This document shows, one piece after another, positions 1-6,061 of a stretch of DNA of 11,904 nt. Position numbers and translations under genes: made by a program. Every line of letters starts with the position of its first letter. The stretch's first letter is position 1. Source of the DNA: Coriobacteriales bacterium. Lineage in GTDB: Bacteria; Actinomycetota; Coriobacteriia; Coriobacteriales; UBA8131. The notes beneath the pieces were generated by a model, which ran no database searches, was not told where the DNA came from, and worked only from the letters and a program-made list of their open reading frames with translations. Where the stretch lies: the NCBI GenBank assembly GCA_031268525.1, contig JAIRXA010000133.1, positions 1 through 11,904 of the forward strand, read 5' to 3'.

Positions 1-3
1 TCC

Positions 4-456
4 CTAAAACACCTGACCCTCGATAGGGTCGCTGTAGTAGGGTTCGGTATAGGGATCGGAATACGCATCACCGCCTACATTCAGCATGATGAACGTTGCA
101 AAGAAACAGCAGGAACATAACAGCAACCCGACGATAACAAGGGTAACGATCAAGCCGACATTGTTCCGTCGCGGCGGTGTTGGCAAGGTGCCCTGCGTGG
201 CATAGGGGTACTGATAGGGCGAAGGGGGCATCTGGTACGGCATTGCCCCCGGATACCCCTGATAGGGCTGCTGGGGCTGAGAGGGCGGAGCTTGCCAGGT
301 GGGGATGGGGCTCCCTATCTGAGTCTGGCCTTGTGGCAATGGTGGCATAACCTGCTGAAACGACTGCGGCGGCGGCAGAAAGCCTTGCTGGGTACCGGGC
401 GTATCGACAGCGCTGGGCACCTGGGACTCCCCTGTTGTTTCTTCGGGCTCAGGCAT
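4..456 (-). CDS. Proline/glutamine/tyrosine-rich single-span membrane protein, unknown function
   Basis: No recognised family. The 150-residue protein has about 95 residues rich in Pro, Gln, Tyr and Ser, then a basic RRNN stop, one hydrophobic segment of about 25 residues containing a CSCC cluster, and a short acidic/tyrosine tail. The positive charges before the span suggest a cytoplasmic N-terminus and an exported tail. There is no LPXTG-type signal, so it is not an obvious substrate of the nearby sortase. An ATG 11 codons upstream (489) is possible, but I prefer 456: AAGGAGA at 464-470 lies 8 nt before it, and a candidate -10 overlaps the upstream ATG. The gene is complete, with TAG at 4-6. 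It lies 116 nt after purN on the same strand and could be read from the operon or from its own promoter. Gene reality is fairly sure; function is unknown. Confidence 0.75.
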   Translation of the reverse strand: MPEPEETTGESQVPSAVDTPGTQQGFLPPPQSFQQVMPPLPQGQTQIGSPIPTWQAPPSQPQQPYQGYPGAMPYQMPPSPYQYPYATQGTLPTPPRRNNVGLIVTLVIVGLLLCSCCFFATFIMLNVGGDAYSDPYTEPYYSDPIEGQVF

Positions 457-463
457 GAGCTGT

Positions 464-470
464 TCTCCTT
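464..470 (-). promoter_or_regulatory. Ribosome binding site that decides the start of the proline-rich protein
   Basis: AAGGAGA on the minus strand with 8 nt to the ATG at 456. The upstream ATG at 489 has only a GGAGGAA about 18 nt away, which is too far, so the shorter protein is favoured. Confidence 0.6.
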
Positions 471-487
471 CAGGATAGGTTTTGAGC

Positions 488-516
488 ATTATTCGCTGAA
501 GCCTTCATTCCTCCAA
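488..516 (-). promoter_or_regulatory. Weak candidate promoter between purN and the proline-rich protein gene
   Basis: Minus strand TTGGAG (511-516), a 17-nt spacer, and AATAAT (488-493). The -10 matches 5 of 6 consensus bases but the -35 only 3 of 6. Transcription would begin near 481, giving a leader of about 25 nt that contains the AAGGAGA site. The 457-572 gap shows no convincing terminator for the purine genes. Inference from consensus matching only. Confidence 0.25.
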
Positions 517-572
517 AGCACATAGTACCTCAAAAGTGCGGACCGATGCTCCCTCTTACCCATCTTACTCCC

Positions 573-1187
573 TTACGGAAGACCAATACATACGTGACGC
601 TGATCGTTGATTGAGACACGTCCGGCGGCAAGCCATTGCAAGACCTCGGGATACAGGAGGTGTTCGACCGCATGAACGCGCTCTTCCAAAGCCTCAAGAG
701 TATCGTCTTCCTCAATGGGAATGGCCCGTTGGGCGATGATGGGACCCCGGTCGTATGCGGCATCGGCAAAATGCACCGTGACACCCGTCAGCTTTACTCC
801 AGCATGAAAGGCATCCGCGATGCCGTGGGCTCCCGCAAAGGAGGGCAGCAGCGCCGGATGTATGTTGAGCACTCGATCGGGAAAAGCCGTAAGGATCGGC
901 TCGGTGACCCTGCGCATATAACCTGCCATAACGACATACTCAACGCCCGCACGCGCCAGTTCGGCAGCGATCAGGCGATCGGCGAGAGCGGGGTCTGCAT
1001 AGACCTCGCCAGACAGCGCGATGGTTGGGATGCCCGCTGCCGCCGCGCGCTTGAGCCCGTAGGCGTCGGATCGGCTCGAGACTACCAGCACAATCTCAGC
1101 ATCGAGGAAGCCCGATGCAATGGCATCGATGATTGCCTGAAGGTTGGTTCCGCCGCCGGACAAGAGTACTCCGAGTCTCAGCATCAT
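573..1187 (-). CDS. purN: Phosphoribosylglycinamide formyltransferase PurN
   Basis: Transfers the formyl group of 10-formyltetrahydrofolate to glycinamide ribonucleotide (third step of purine synthesis, cytoplasmic). The 204 residues are the usual length. The N-terminus has the phosphate-binding loop LLSGGGTNLQA (8-18). The catalytic triad matches E. coli N106/H108/D144 with an offset of two: N108 and H110 in LNIHPALLPSF, and D146 in YDRGPIIAQ. H139 in GVTVHF is also kept. Two ATG codons are adjacent: the first (1187) overlaps the purM stop as ATGA, while the second (1184) is better spaced from GGGGGAG just upstream; either gives the same enzyme. It is the last purine gene of the operon here. 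Function very sure. Confidence 0.97.
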   Translation of the reverse strand: MMLRLGVLLSGGGTNLQAIIDAIASGFLDAEIVLVVSSRSDAYGLKRAAAAGIPTIALSGEVYADPALADRLIAAELARAGVEYVVMAGYMRRVTEPILTAFPDRVLNIHPALLPSFAGAHGIADAFHAGVKLTGVTVHFADAAYDRGPIIAQRAIPIEEDDTLEALEERVHAVEHLLYPEVLQWLAAGRVSINDQRHVCIGLP

Positions 1188-2248
1188 CGCTCCCCCATCG
1201 TATAAATGACCTGAGGGCTTGCTTGGGGGTCGGCGGCAGCGACAACTTCGCCGATGCGCCAGACCCGGTCGGTCGCCGCAAGGTGTTCCCTGAAGGCCGC
1301 CTCGGCCTCGGGAGGACAGATGAGCGCCATGCCGATGCCCATATTGAAGGTGCGCAGAGCCTCATCCTTCTCCAAGCCAGCGGCTTGACAGACAATCTGG
1401 ATGACCTCGGGAATATCCCAGCTCTGCATGTCGATTTCTGCGTTGAGACCCGCGGGCAGAGCGCGGTTGAGATTCTCGGAGATACCGCCACCGGTGATAT
1501 GTGCGGCGGCATGAAGGGGCAGGGCCGCCTCCAGCGCCGCCAGCAGCGCCTGCACATAGATGCGTGTGGGCGCGAGCAATGCCACAGCGAGCGAACGCCC
1601 GTCGGCCAGCTGCCGCAACCTGAGCTCCTTATCGCTCAGATTGTCGGTCAACGCGCGTCGCACGAGCGAAAATCCATTGGAATGCGGTCCACTTGAAGCG
1701 AGCCCCAAAATGACATCGCCTGCACGCACCAGATGAGGCCCGATCATTCTGGGCCGATCAACCACACCCGTAGCAAAGCCTGCAAGATCGAACTCCCCCG
1801 GCGGCATCGTACCGGGGTGCTCCGCCATCTCGCCACCGATGAGCGCACAGCCCGCCTGGCGACAGCCCTCGGCAATACCGCCGACGAGGGTCGCAGCCAG
1901 CGAAGCCTCAAGCTTCTCCACAACGAGATAATCGAGAAAAAACAGGGGACGGGCACCGCTGACCACAATATCGTTTGCGCACATCGCCACCAGGTCGATA
2001 CCGATGGTCGAACAATCGCCAAGACGACGTGCGAGTTCGATTTTCGTGCCCACGCCGTCGGTGCCCGAAACGAGAATGGGATCCGCCATGTCTTGCAGGG
2101 CAGCCGCTGAGAACAAACCGCCAAAGCCCCCGATGTCGCCGATGACCTCGGGGGTATAGGTCGAACGCACGGCATCACGGATCGCCTCAACCGCGCGGGC
2201 ACCCTCCGCGGTGTTAACCCCGGCGTCTCTGTAGGTGATCTGGCTCAT
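1184..2248 (-). CDS. purM: Phosphoribosylformylglycinamidine cyclo-ligase (AIR synthetase) PurM
   Basis: Closes the imidazole ring: formylglycinamidine ribonucleotide plus ATP to aminoimidazole ribonucleotide (fifth step, cytoplasmic). The 354 residues fit the family. Recognised segments, in order, are ITYRDAGVN at the N-terminus, GTDGVGTK (about 62-69), MCANDIVVSGARPLFFLDY (89-107), LIGGEMAEHPG (136-146), GLASSGPHSNGFSLVRR and HITGGGISENLNRALP; these are the standard PurM ATP/substrate-binding and dimer motifs. I chose the ATG at 2248 because AGGGAG lies 5 nt upstream and the product then starts like other PurM proteins. The frame could open at a TTG (2305) inside the end of purF, but that codon has no good ribosome site. 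The gene follows purF by 49 nt and ends in an ATGA overlap with purN, so translation of the two is likely coupled. Confidence 0.97.
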   Translation of the reverse strand: MSQITYRDAGVNTAEGARAVEAIRDAVRSTYTPEVIGDIGGFGGLFSAAALQDMADPILVSGTDGVGTKIELARRLGDCSTIGIDLVAMCANDIVVSGARPLFFLDYLVVEKLEASLAATLVGGIAEGCRQAGCALIGGEMAEHPGTMPPGEFDLAGFATGVVDRPRMIGPHLVRAGDVILGLASSGPHSNGFSLVRRALTDNLSDKELRLRQLADGRSLAVALLAPTRIYVQALLAALEAALPLHAAAHITGGGISENLNRALPAGLNAEIDMQSWDIPEVIQIVCQAAGLEKDEALRTFNMGIGMALICPPEAEAAFREHLAATDRVWRIGEVVAAADPQASPQVIYTMGER

Positions 2249-2253
2249 CGCAT

Positions 2254-2259
2254 CTCCCT
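2254..2259 (-). promoter_or_regulatory. Ribosome binding site that decides the purM start
   Basis: AGGGAG on the minus strand, 5 nt before the ATG at 2248. It argues against the longer TTG start at 2305. Confidence 0.6.
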
Positions 2260-2297
2260 GTCCCCTACCTGCCCCACGTTCGCTCTGAAACTCGTTC

Positions 2298-3923
2298 CTA
2301 TACAAGAGAGATTGCGCCCTCTGTCGGCGGCTCGCTATCCCAGAAGTGCGGTTTAAGATTACCGCAGAAGGACTTTGTCTGCATCTGCTCGCTCAGATGA
2401 ACGGGGTACGACCCGCTGAAGCAGGCTGTGCAGAAGCCGGGGCGCAAGGGCTGGCACGAGGCCAACAGCCCCTCTTCTGAGAGATAGGCAAGCGAGCTTG
2501 CACCCACATACTCCGCAACCTCCTCGATACTCCTGGTGGCAGCGATGAGCTCATTTTGCGTATCGGTGTCGATGCCGTAGAAGCAGGGCCAGCGCACCGG
2601 TGGCGAGGTGATGCGTAGATGAACCTCGGTGGCTCCGGCCTCGCGCAGCATCTGGCAGAGCTGGCGGGTGGTGTTGCCGCGCACGATGCTGTCGTCCACG
2701 ACGACCAGTCGCTTACCCTGAATGGTCGCGGGCAGCGGGTTGAGCTTCAGACGGATGCCGCGTTGCCGCAGTTGCTGAGTCGGCTGGATGAAGGTGCGCC
2801 CGACGTAGCGATTCTTGACAACCCCTTCCGCAAAGGGAATGCCACTGGCTCGCGCGTATCCGATAGCAGAAGGAGTACCACTGTCTGGGACACCCATCAC
2901 GAGGTCGGCGTCCACCGGAGCCTCGCGAGCCAGAGCGCGTCCCATCGCGTCACGGGCCTCGTAGACGCCTTGGCCATCAAGCACGGAATCCGGACGCGCG
3001 AAATAGACATACTCAAAGACACACAGGGCCCGCTCACGAGGCATAATAGCTTGCTCGCTTACAAGCCCCTCATCGTTGATGCGGATGACCTCGCCCGGCT
3101 CCACATCGCGCACGAACTCGGCGCCGACGATGTCCAGGCCGCAGGTTTCCGAGGAGACCACCCAGCCGTGATCATCGGGCAGTCGCCCGATACACAGCGG
3201 GCGGATGCCGTTTGGATCACGGAAGGCATACAGTGCCTCGGCGGTGATCAACACCATCGCATAGGCGCCGTCGATCAGCTCCATTGTCTTGCGAATACCC
3301 TCACGCATGTGATGCGTTTCATGTGTGAAGTAGCCGATCAGCTTGGCGGCAACCTCACTGTCGGTCGCCGAACGAAAGGAGATGCCCAGTTCGAGCAACT
3401 GGACACGAAGCTGGTTGGTGTTGACCAACGTACCATTGTGGGCGAGCGCGATGATCGAATCGTCAATGGCCGACAGGTGTGGCTGCGCCGCCTCCCAGGA
3501 TGAAAAGCCGCCCGCGGTCGAGTACCGTGTGTGCCCAATGGCGATAGAGCCCTCCAGCGTAGCCAGCGCTGCTTCGTTAAATACCTGAGTGACCAACCCA
3601 CGATCCTTGGTGACCATCACTGACGAGCCATCGGCCACCGCGATGCCCGCGGATTCCTGCCCGCGGTGCTGCAGGGCGTGGAGGCCGAAGTAGGCAAGGC
3701 GCGCAGCCTCCTCACCGGGAGCGTAGACCCCAAAGACCGCGCAAGCCTCCTCGGGGTGATCGGCAGGTTCGGGGAACTCGGGGGATTCAGGGAACTCGGC
3801 GGGTTCGGTGGGTTCGAAAAACTCGGGGGATTCAGGGAACTCGGCGGGTTCGGGAAACTCGAGGAACTCGGCAGGTTCAGGGAACTCAGCAGGTTCAGGG
3901 AGCTCGGCGGGTTCGGATGTCAT
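2298..3923 (-). CDS. purF: Amidophosphoribosyltransferase PurF with a long repetitive propeptide
   Basis: Commits PRPP to purine synthesis: glutamine plus PRPP to phosphoribosylamine. The class II glutaminase domain begins at C61 (EEACAVFGVY) and includes LQHRGQESAGI (84-94), GHTRYST (130-136) and LAHNGTLVN (160-168). The phosphoribosyltransferase domain has the PRPP loop VVVDDSIVRGNTT (407-419). C301, C447, C498 and C501 fall where the four iron-sulfur ligands of B. subtilis PurF lie, so this is the oxygen-sensitive 4Fe-4S type. The family normally makes Cys1 by removing about 10 residues; here the leader is 60 residues, mostly repeats of E-F-P-E-P-A. No internal start codon lies between the repeat and C61. 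The ATG at 3923 has GGAGAGG 4 nt upstream and overlaps the sortase stop (ATGA). Enzyme identity very sure; the role of the leader is unknown. Confidence 0.97.
   Translation of the reverse strand: MTSEPAELPEPAEFPEPAEFLEFPEPAEFPESPEFFEPTEPAEFPESPEFPEPADHPEEACAVFGVYAPGEEAARLAYFGLHALQHRGQESAGIAVADGSSVMVTKDRGLVTQVFNEAALATLEGSIAIGHTRYSTAGGFSSWEAAQPHLSAIDDSIIALAHNGTLVNTNQLRVQLLELGISFRSATDSEVAAKLIGYFTHETHHMREGIRKTMELIDGAYAMVLITAEALYAFRDPNGIRPLCIGRLPDDHGWVVSSETCGLDIVGAEFVRDVEPGEVIRINDEGLVSEQAIMPRERALCVFEYVYFARPDSVLDGQGVYEARDAMGRALAREAPVDADLVMGVPDSGTPSAIGYARASGIPFAEGVVKNRYVGRTFIQPTQQLRQRGIRLKLNPLPATIQGKRLVVVDDSIVRGNTTRQLCQMLREAGATEVHLRITSPPVRWPCFYGIDTDTQNELIAATRSIEEVAEYVGASSLAYLSEEGLLASCQPLRPGFCTACFSGSYPVHLSEQMQTKSFCGNLKPHFWDSEPPTEGAISLV
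3761..3917 (-). repeat. Degenerate in-frame tandem repeat encoding the PurF propeptide
   Basis: Imperfect repeats of the plus-strand words GGGAACTCGG, GGGTTCGG and GGGGATTCAGG, with steps that are multiples of three. On the minus strand they read as PEPAEF, PESPEF and PEPAEFP units (roughly residues 3-54 of PurF). Copy boundaries are irregular. The array sits exactly between the ATG shared with the sortase stop and the conserved EEAC. Confidence 0.85.
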
Positions 3924-4771
3924 TGCACCTCTCCACCCATGGGCTCGTCAAGGGGTTTCGCCAGCAGGATGATGCGCTTGGAGTTACCCAAATCGGTACA
4001 GGTGGCAAGACAGTACAGTCGATCGATCTCGGTCGCAGCCTGTTCATCGGTGAAGACCGCGTAACCAAGCAGTTCGGTGAGGTAGTTCGCGAAAGCCGTC
4101 TCATCGGGGAAGTTGAGCTGGCGCAGTTTGTCCTCCCCTTCGCAGATGACGACCGCAACCGTTGTCAGACGGAAGGTTTGCGCAGGAGTAGCGATCAGCA
4201 CCGTGCGATGCTCATTAAAAAAGGCCTGATCATAGGCAAAATCCCGCAGGCCGGCGAACATCGAGCCATCCATCATGTTGTGCCCGTAGATCATGGTATT
4301 ACGATCCGTCAGGGAGGAAGAATTCTGATAATCGAGGAAGATGGAGCCGACGGTGCTGAAGCCCTTGTCGAAGAGGTGGTTGAGATAGTAGTCATTGTCG
4401 GAGGCCTGTGTGATCGGATAGTTGATCCGCGTGCCGGGGACAAGGACCCAGGCGACGATATCCGGGTTGATCTCATGCAGGGCATCCCAGTTGATTTTGA
4501 GGTCGTCGCCTTCCAACTCGACTGCAACCTGCGGATCATTCGTATCCACACCCGCAACGTCGCTTACGCGGTCATAGCTCACGCTGGCGCTCTGGTAGCG
4601 ATAGACCAAATAGGCAGCAATGGCCAGAGCGGCGACAAGACAGACGATGCCGATGACCAGCAGGAGACGGGAGCGCTTTCGTGAGCGTGCGACACGTCGC
4701 GGGTCTGCCGACGGAGTACGACCCTCAAGCGGATCTTCCGGGCGCCTGTGTAATGCCTGATGCTCACTCAT
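3920..4771 (-). CDS. srtB: Class B sortase
   Basis: A membrane-anchored cysteine transpeptidase that would cleave a sorting signal and attach surface proteins to the cell wall or to pilus subunits. The 283 residues comprise a basic cytoplasmic start (RRVARSRKRSR, 25-35), one membrane span (about 36-57), and an exported catalytic domain. Class B hallmarks are present: INWDALHEINPDIVAW (93-108), PGTRINYPI (112-120), GSIFLDYQN (142-150) and IYGHNMMDGSMF (161-172). The catalytic residues read H164, C258 in LATCTD, and R266 in SKRIIL. The ATG at 4771 has GGGAG 9 nt upstream. The stop overlaps the purF ATG, an unexpected partner for a surface enzyme. No LPXTG-like substrate is visible in the window. 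Fold and catalytic class are very sure; substrate is unknown and the symbol is by class only. Confidence 0.93.
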   Translation of the reverse strand: MSEHQALHRRPEDPLEGRTPSADPRRVARSRKRSRLLLVIGIVCLVAALAIAAYLVYRYQSASVSYDRVSDVAGVDTNDPQVAVELEGDDLKINWDALHEINPDIVAWVLVPGTRINYPITQASDNDYYLNHLFDKGFSTVGSIFLDYQNSSSLTDRNTMIYGHNMMDGSMFAGLRDFAYDQAFFNEHRTVLIATPAQTFRLTTVAVVICEGEDKLRQLNFPDETAFANYLTELLGYAVFTDEQAATEIDRLYCLATCTDLGNSKRIILLAKPLDEPMGGEVQ

Positions 4772-4818
4772 TGCTTTGTGCTCCCTACTCAGTTCGGACG
4801 TACAGCCTGTCCAAACGT

Positions 4819-4862
4819 GTAGGAGCTCCCGTCATGCACACAGCAGACGGGAGCTCCCCTAC
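4819..4862 (-). terminator. Strong hairpin between the small membrane protein gene and the sortase gene
   Basis: The arms 4822-4833 and 4846-4857 pair perfectly over 12 bp (GGAGCTCCCGTC with GACGGGAGCTCC) around a 12-nt loop. After a 2-nt bulge three more pairs follow (GTA/TAC). There is no T-run after it on either strand, so it is not a classical intrinsic terminator. It may attenuate or stabilise the transcript between the two genes, or be a copy of an intergenic repeat. Nothing else is visible in 4772-4879 apart from the sortase ribosome site at 4781-4785. Confidence 0.4.
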
Positions 4863-4879
4863 TTCCCCATTCAAGAACC

Positions 4880-5044
4880 TTACTTCTTCTTCATTTCATC
4901 AAAAAAGCCTTTTGCAATGAATGCGAGGATTCCGATGACCACCAAAGCAATAACGATCCAGATGGCGACCTTCGGGATCGCAATCAGATCGAACAGGCCA
5001 TAGGGGACGCTCAGATCGAACAGGTTAGTATTGGTGCCTTCCAT
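4880..5044 (-). CDS. 54-residue single-span membrane protein, unknown function
   Basis: Too small for family recognition. The product is a polar start (MEGTNTNLFDLSVP), one hydrophobic segment from about residue 21 to 45 (IPKVAIWIVIALVVIGILAF within it), and a charged tail FFDEMKKK. The lysines at the end suggest a cytoplasmic C-terminus. The ATG at 5044 is chosen because GGAGGA lies 8 nt upstream; the frame is open further up but without a better start. It is the first gene of the left block, about 108 nt before the sortase, with a hairpin between them. Its position suggests a membrane partner of the sortase or a small stress peptide, but neither is shown by the sequence. Coding is likely because of the strong ribosome site and the clean membrane profile. 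Confidence 0.65.
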   Translation of the reverse strand: MEGTNTNLFDLSVPYGLFDLIAIPKVAIWIVIALVVIGILAFIAKGFFDEMKKK

Positions 5045-5147
5045 GACAGCATTCCTCCAACTGGTCGAGCGGGTTCGATTGAGGGCACTACGCCTGATGG
5101 CCATCGCTGGGAAAGACCCGAAGATAACTACCAGGAGATACCATGGT

Positions 5148-5156
5148 ATTCTAGCA
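5148..5156 (-). promoter_or_regulatory. Candidate extended -10 promoter for the sortase/purine block
   Basis: Minus strand TGCTAGAAT: a TGn extension followed by TAGAAT (5 of 6). No good -35 is present at 16-18 nt, which is tolerated by extended -10 promoters. Transcription would start near 5141, leaving a leader of about 97 nt (5045-5141) in which I recognise no known riboswitch. Consensus-based inference. Confidence 0.35.
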
Positions 5157-5175
5157 CATCGCCACACAGTAGATA

Positions 5176-5211
5176 CCGTTACGAAACTGATATGCCGTTA
5201 CGAAACTGATA
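5176..5211. repeat. Two direct repeats of 17 bp, 19-bp period, in the divergent regulatory region
   Basis: CCGTTACGAAACTGATA occurs identically at 5176-5192 and 5195-5211. The pair lies just upstream of the candidate left promoter, and the second copy runs into the inverted repeat at 5209-5236. A regulator site is the natural reading; the protein is unknown. Confidence 0.7.
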
Positions 5212-5236
5212 ACACGAATGGGATGATTCGTGTTAT
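5209..5236. promoter_or_regulatory. Perfect inverted repeat, candidate NikR operator
   Basis: ATAACACGAAT (5209-5219) and ATTCGTGTTAT (5226-5236) are exact reverse complements with 6 nt between them. The total length is 28 bp. The outer half-sites, ATAACA-N16-TGTTAT, have the same geometry as the E. coli NikR site GTATGA-N16-TCATAC, and ACGAAT falls at the same place in the site as I recall it. The right arm overlaps the candidate -10 of the block that encodes NikR. The palindrome is certain; assignment to NikR is inference. Confidence 0.6.
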
Positions 5237-5239
5237 TCT
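5231..5239 (+). promoter_or_regulatory. Candidate extended -10 promoter for the thioredoxin/nikR/hyp block
   Basis: TGTTATTCT is a TGn extension plus TATTCT (4 of 6), embedded in the right arm of the palindrome. The start would be near 5246, giving a leader of about 50 nt. TATAAA at 5248-5253 is an alternative -10. Neither has a good -35. The rest of 5045-5297 holds only this, the direct repeats, the left promoter candidate and ribosome sites. Confidence 0.35.
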
Positions 5240-5297
5240 TGCATTCATATAAAGACACATGCCCGTAGGCACGCGGAGCCTCATGAAAGGGGTCGAT

Positions 5298-5618
5298 ATG
5301 CCTGAACCCATCGTTTTGGATGCCCTTAACTTCGACAGCACGGTCCTGGAGTCCGAGATACCCTTTCTGGTTGATTTCTGGGCGCCCTGGTGCGGGCCCT
5401 GTCGGAGCATCGCTCCCATCGTCAGCCAGATTGCCGATGAACGGTCCGGATCGCTCGCCGTCGGCAAACTCGACATCGTTGACTACCCTGAAATTGCCGA
5501 CCGGTACAATATCGAGGGTATCCCAGCACTCATCCTGTTCAGGGATGGCGCTCCCGCGGCTATCTCCATCGGAGCAGTCCCCAAAGACACGATTCTCAAA
5601 AACCTCTCCCTGACCTGA
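5298..5618 (+). CDS. Thioredoxin
   Basis: A small cytoplasmic dithiol-disulfide reductase. The 106-residue product has FLVDFWAPWCGPCRSIAPIV (23-42) with active-site C32 and C35, then KLDIVDYPEIADRYNIEGIP (57-76) with the cis-proline P76, then ALILFRDG, the normal order of a thioredoxin fold. The frame has earlier ATGs at 5259 and 5283. I chose 5298 because AAAGGGG (5286-5292) is 5 nt upstream and the length then matches family members. It is first in the right block and 15 nt ahead of the next gene. Its place with nickel and hydrogenase maturation genes suggests a role in keeping cysteines of HypC/HypD/HypE or the hydrogenase reduced, but that is inference. It may be one of several thioredoxins in the genome, so I give no numbered symbol. 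Confidence 0.92.
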   Translation: MPEPIVLDALNFDSTVLESEIPFLVDFWAPWCGPCRSIAPIVSQIADERSGSLAVGKLDIVDYPEIADRYNIEGIPALILFRDGAPAAISIGAVPKDTILKNLSLT

Positions 5619-5633
5619 GAAAGCGAGCCATCC

Positions 5634-5909
5634 ATGTGCAGCAACGGCGTGAACGCCAGCCAGTTCAAGATGAATATCGAGCAGATTGACGAGACCGTGG
5701 CGCTGACACGGCGCTGGGTACATCGCGCCTTTCATCTGGCGGAGAACGCTCAACAGCCCAAAACCGCCGCACGATTGAAGGAGGCGCAGGGCCTGCTCGA
5801 TGAGGTTCGGGCATTGCTCAGCGAGGCGGGAGAAGGCGCCGAAGAGGAAGCGGCGAACGCTGGAGTGACCGTCGTCGCTCTCCAAGAGGCGGGTCAACGC
5901 GAGGGGTAA
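5634..5909 (+). CDS. Small helical protein of unknown function; C-terminus encoded by repeat DNA
   Basis: Not recognised. The core (residues about 13-72) is predicted helical by eye: IDETVALTRRWVHRAFHLAE, a turn at QQPK, then AARLKEAQGLLDEVRALLSE, resembling a short helical hairpin. There are no membrane spans and only one Cys (C2). From about residue 73 the codons lie in the 80-bp-period array (5850-6025), so the last 19 residues are repeat-derived and the original C-terminus may have been replaced. The ATG at 5634 follows the thioredoxin stop by 15 nt but has only a weak GAAAGCGAG ahead; an ATG at 5670 (MNIEQIDET) is an alternative start. Coding is likely from its position and length, not certain. 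Confidence 0.5.
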   Translation: MCSNGVNASQFKMNIEQIDETVALTRRWVHRAFHLAENAQQPKTAARLKEAQGLLDEVRALLSEAGEGAEEEAANAGVTVVALQEAGQREG

Positions 5910-6025
5910 CCGTCGCCGCTCTCCAAGAGACGGCGAACGCTGGGGGTGACCGTCGTCGCTCTCCAGGATGCGGGTCAACGCGAGGGATGACCGTCGCCGC
6001 TCTTTAGGAAGCGGCGAACGCTGGG
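5850..6025. repeat. REP/BIME-like array of about 80-bp period ahead of nikR
   Basis: The word CGGCGAACGCTGG starts at 5851, 5931 and, with a base difference after it, near 6012. Between copies lie CCGTCGTCGCTCTCCA and, half a period later, CGGGTCAACGCGAGGG followed by CCGTCGCCGCTCT. The half-units alternate, and neighbouring words can pair, for example CGTCGCCGCT with AGCGGCGAACG around TTTAGGA at 5992-6020, so transcripts could fold into stem-loops. This fills most of the 152-nt gap between the small helical protein gene and nikR and overlaps that gene's 3' end. Confidence 0.75.
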
Positions 6026-6061
6026 GTCAACACAAAAAGGTGAGCGGGGAGAAAGGCAGCC

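Noticed and set aside
4..489. Sorting signal on the proline-rich membrane protein
   Set aside because: No LPXTG-like motif, and no basic tail after the membrane span, so it is not called a sortase substrate.
3666..4064. Plus-strand frame rich in GGFRELGG words
   Set aside because: Antisense of the PurF propeptide repeat and the sortase end; no support as a gene.
5045..5147. Riboswitch in the leader of the sortase/purine block
   Set aside because: I looked for purine, PRPP and ZTP-type features and could not align any conserved core; only a possible leader is claimed.
5259..5297. Longer thioredoxin start giving 13 extra residues
   Set aside because: The extra residues are not thioredoxin-like and the ATG at 5298 has the best ribosome site.
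5151..5978. Long minus-strand open frame of 275 residues opposite thioredoxin and the small helical protein gene
   Set aside because: It runs antisense through a clear thioredoxin and the repeat array, has no recognisable motif, and its repeated words simply mirror the repeats.
5850..6025. CRISPR array
   Set aside because: The stretches between the repeated words are themselves repeated, periods are 40/80 bp with drift, and there are no cas genes.
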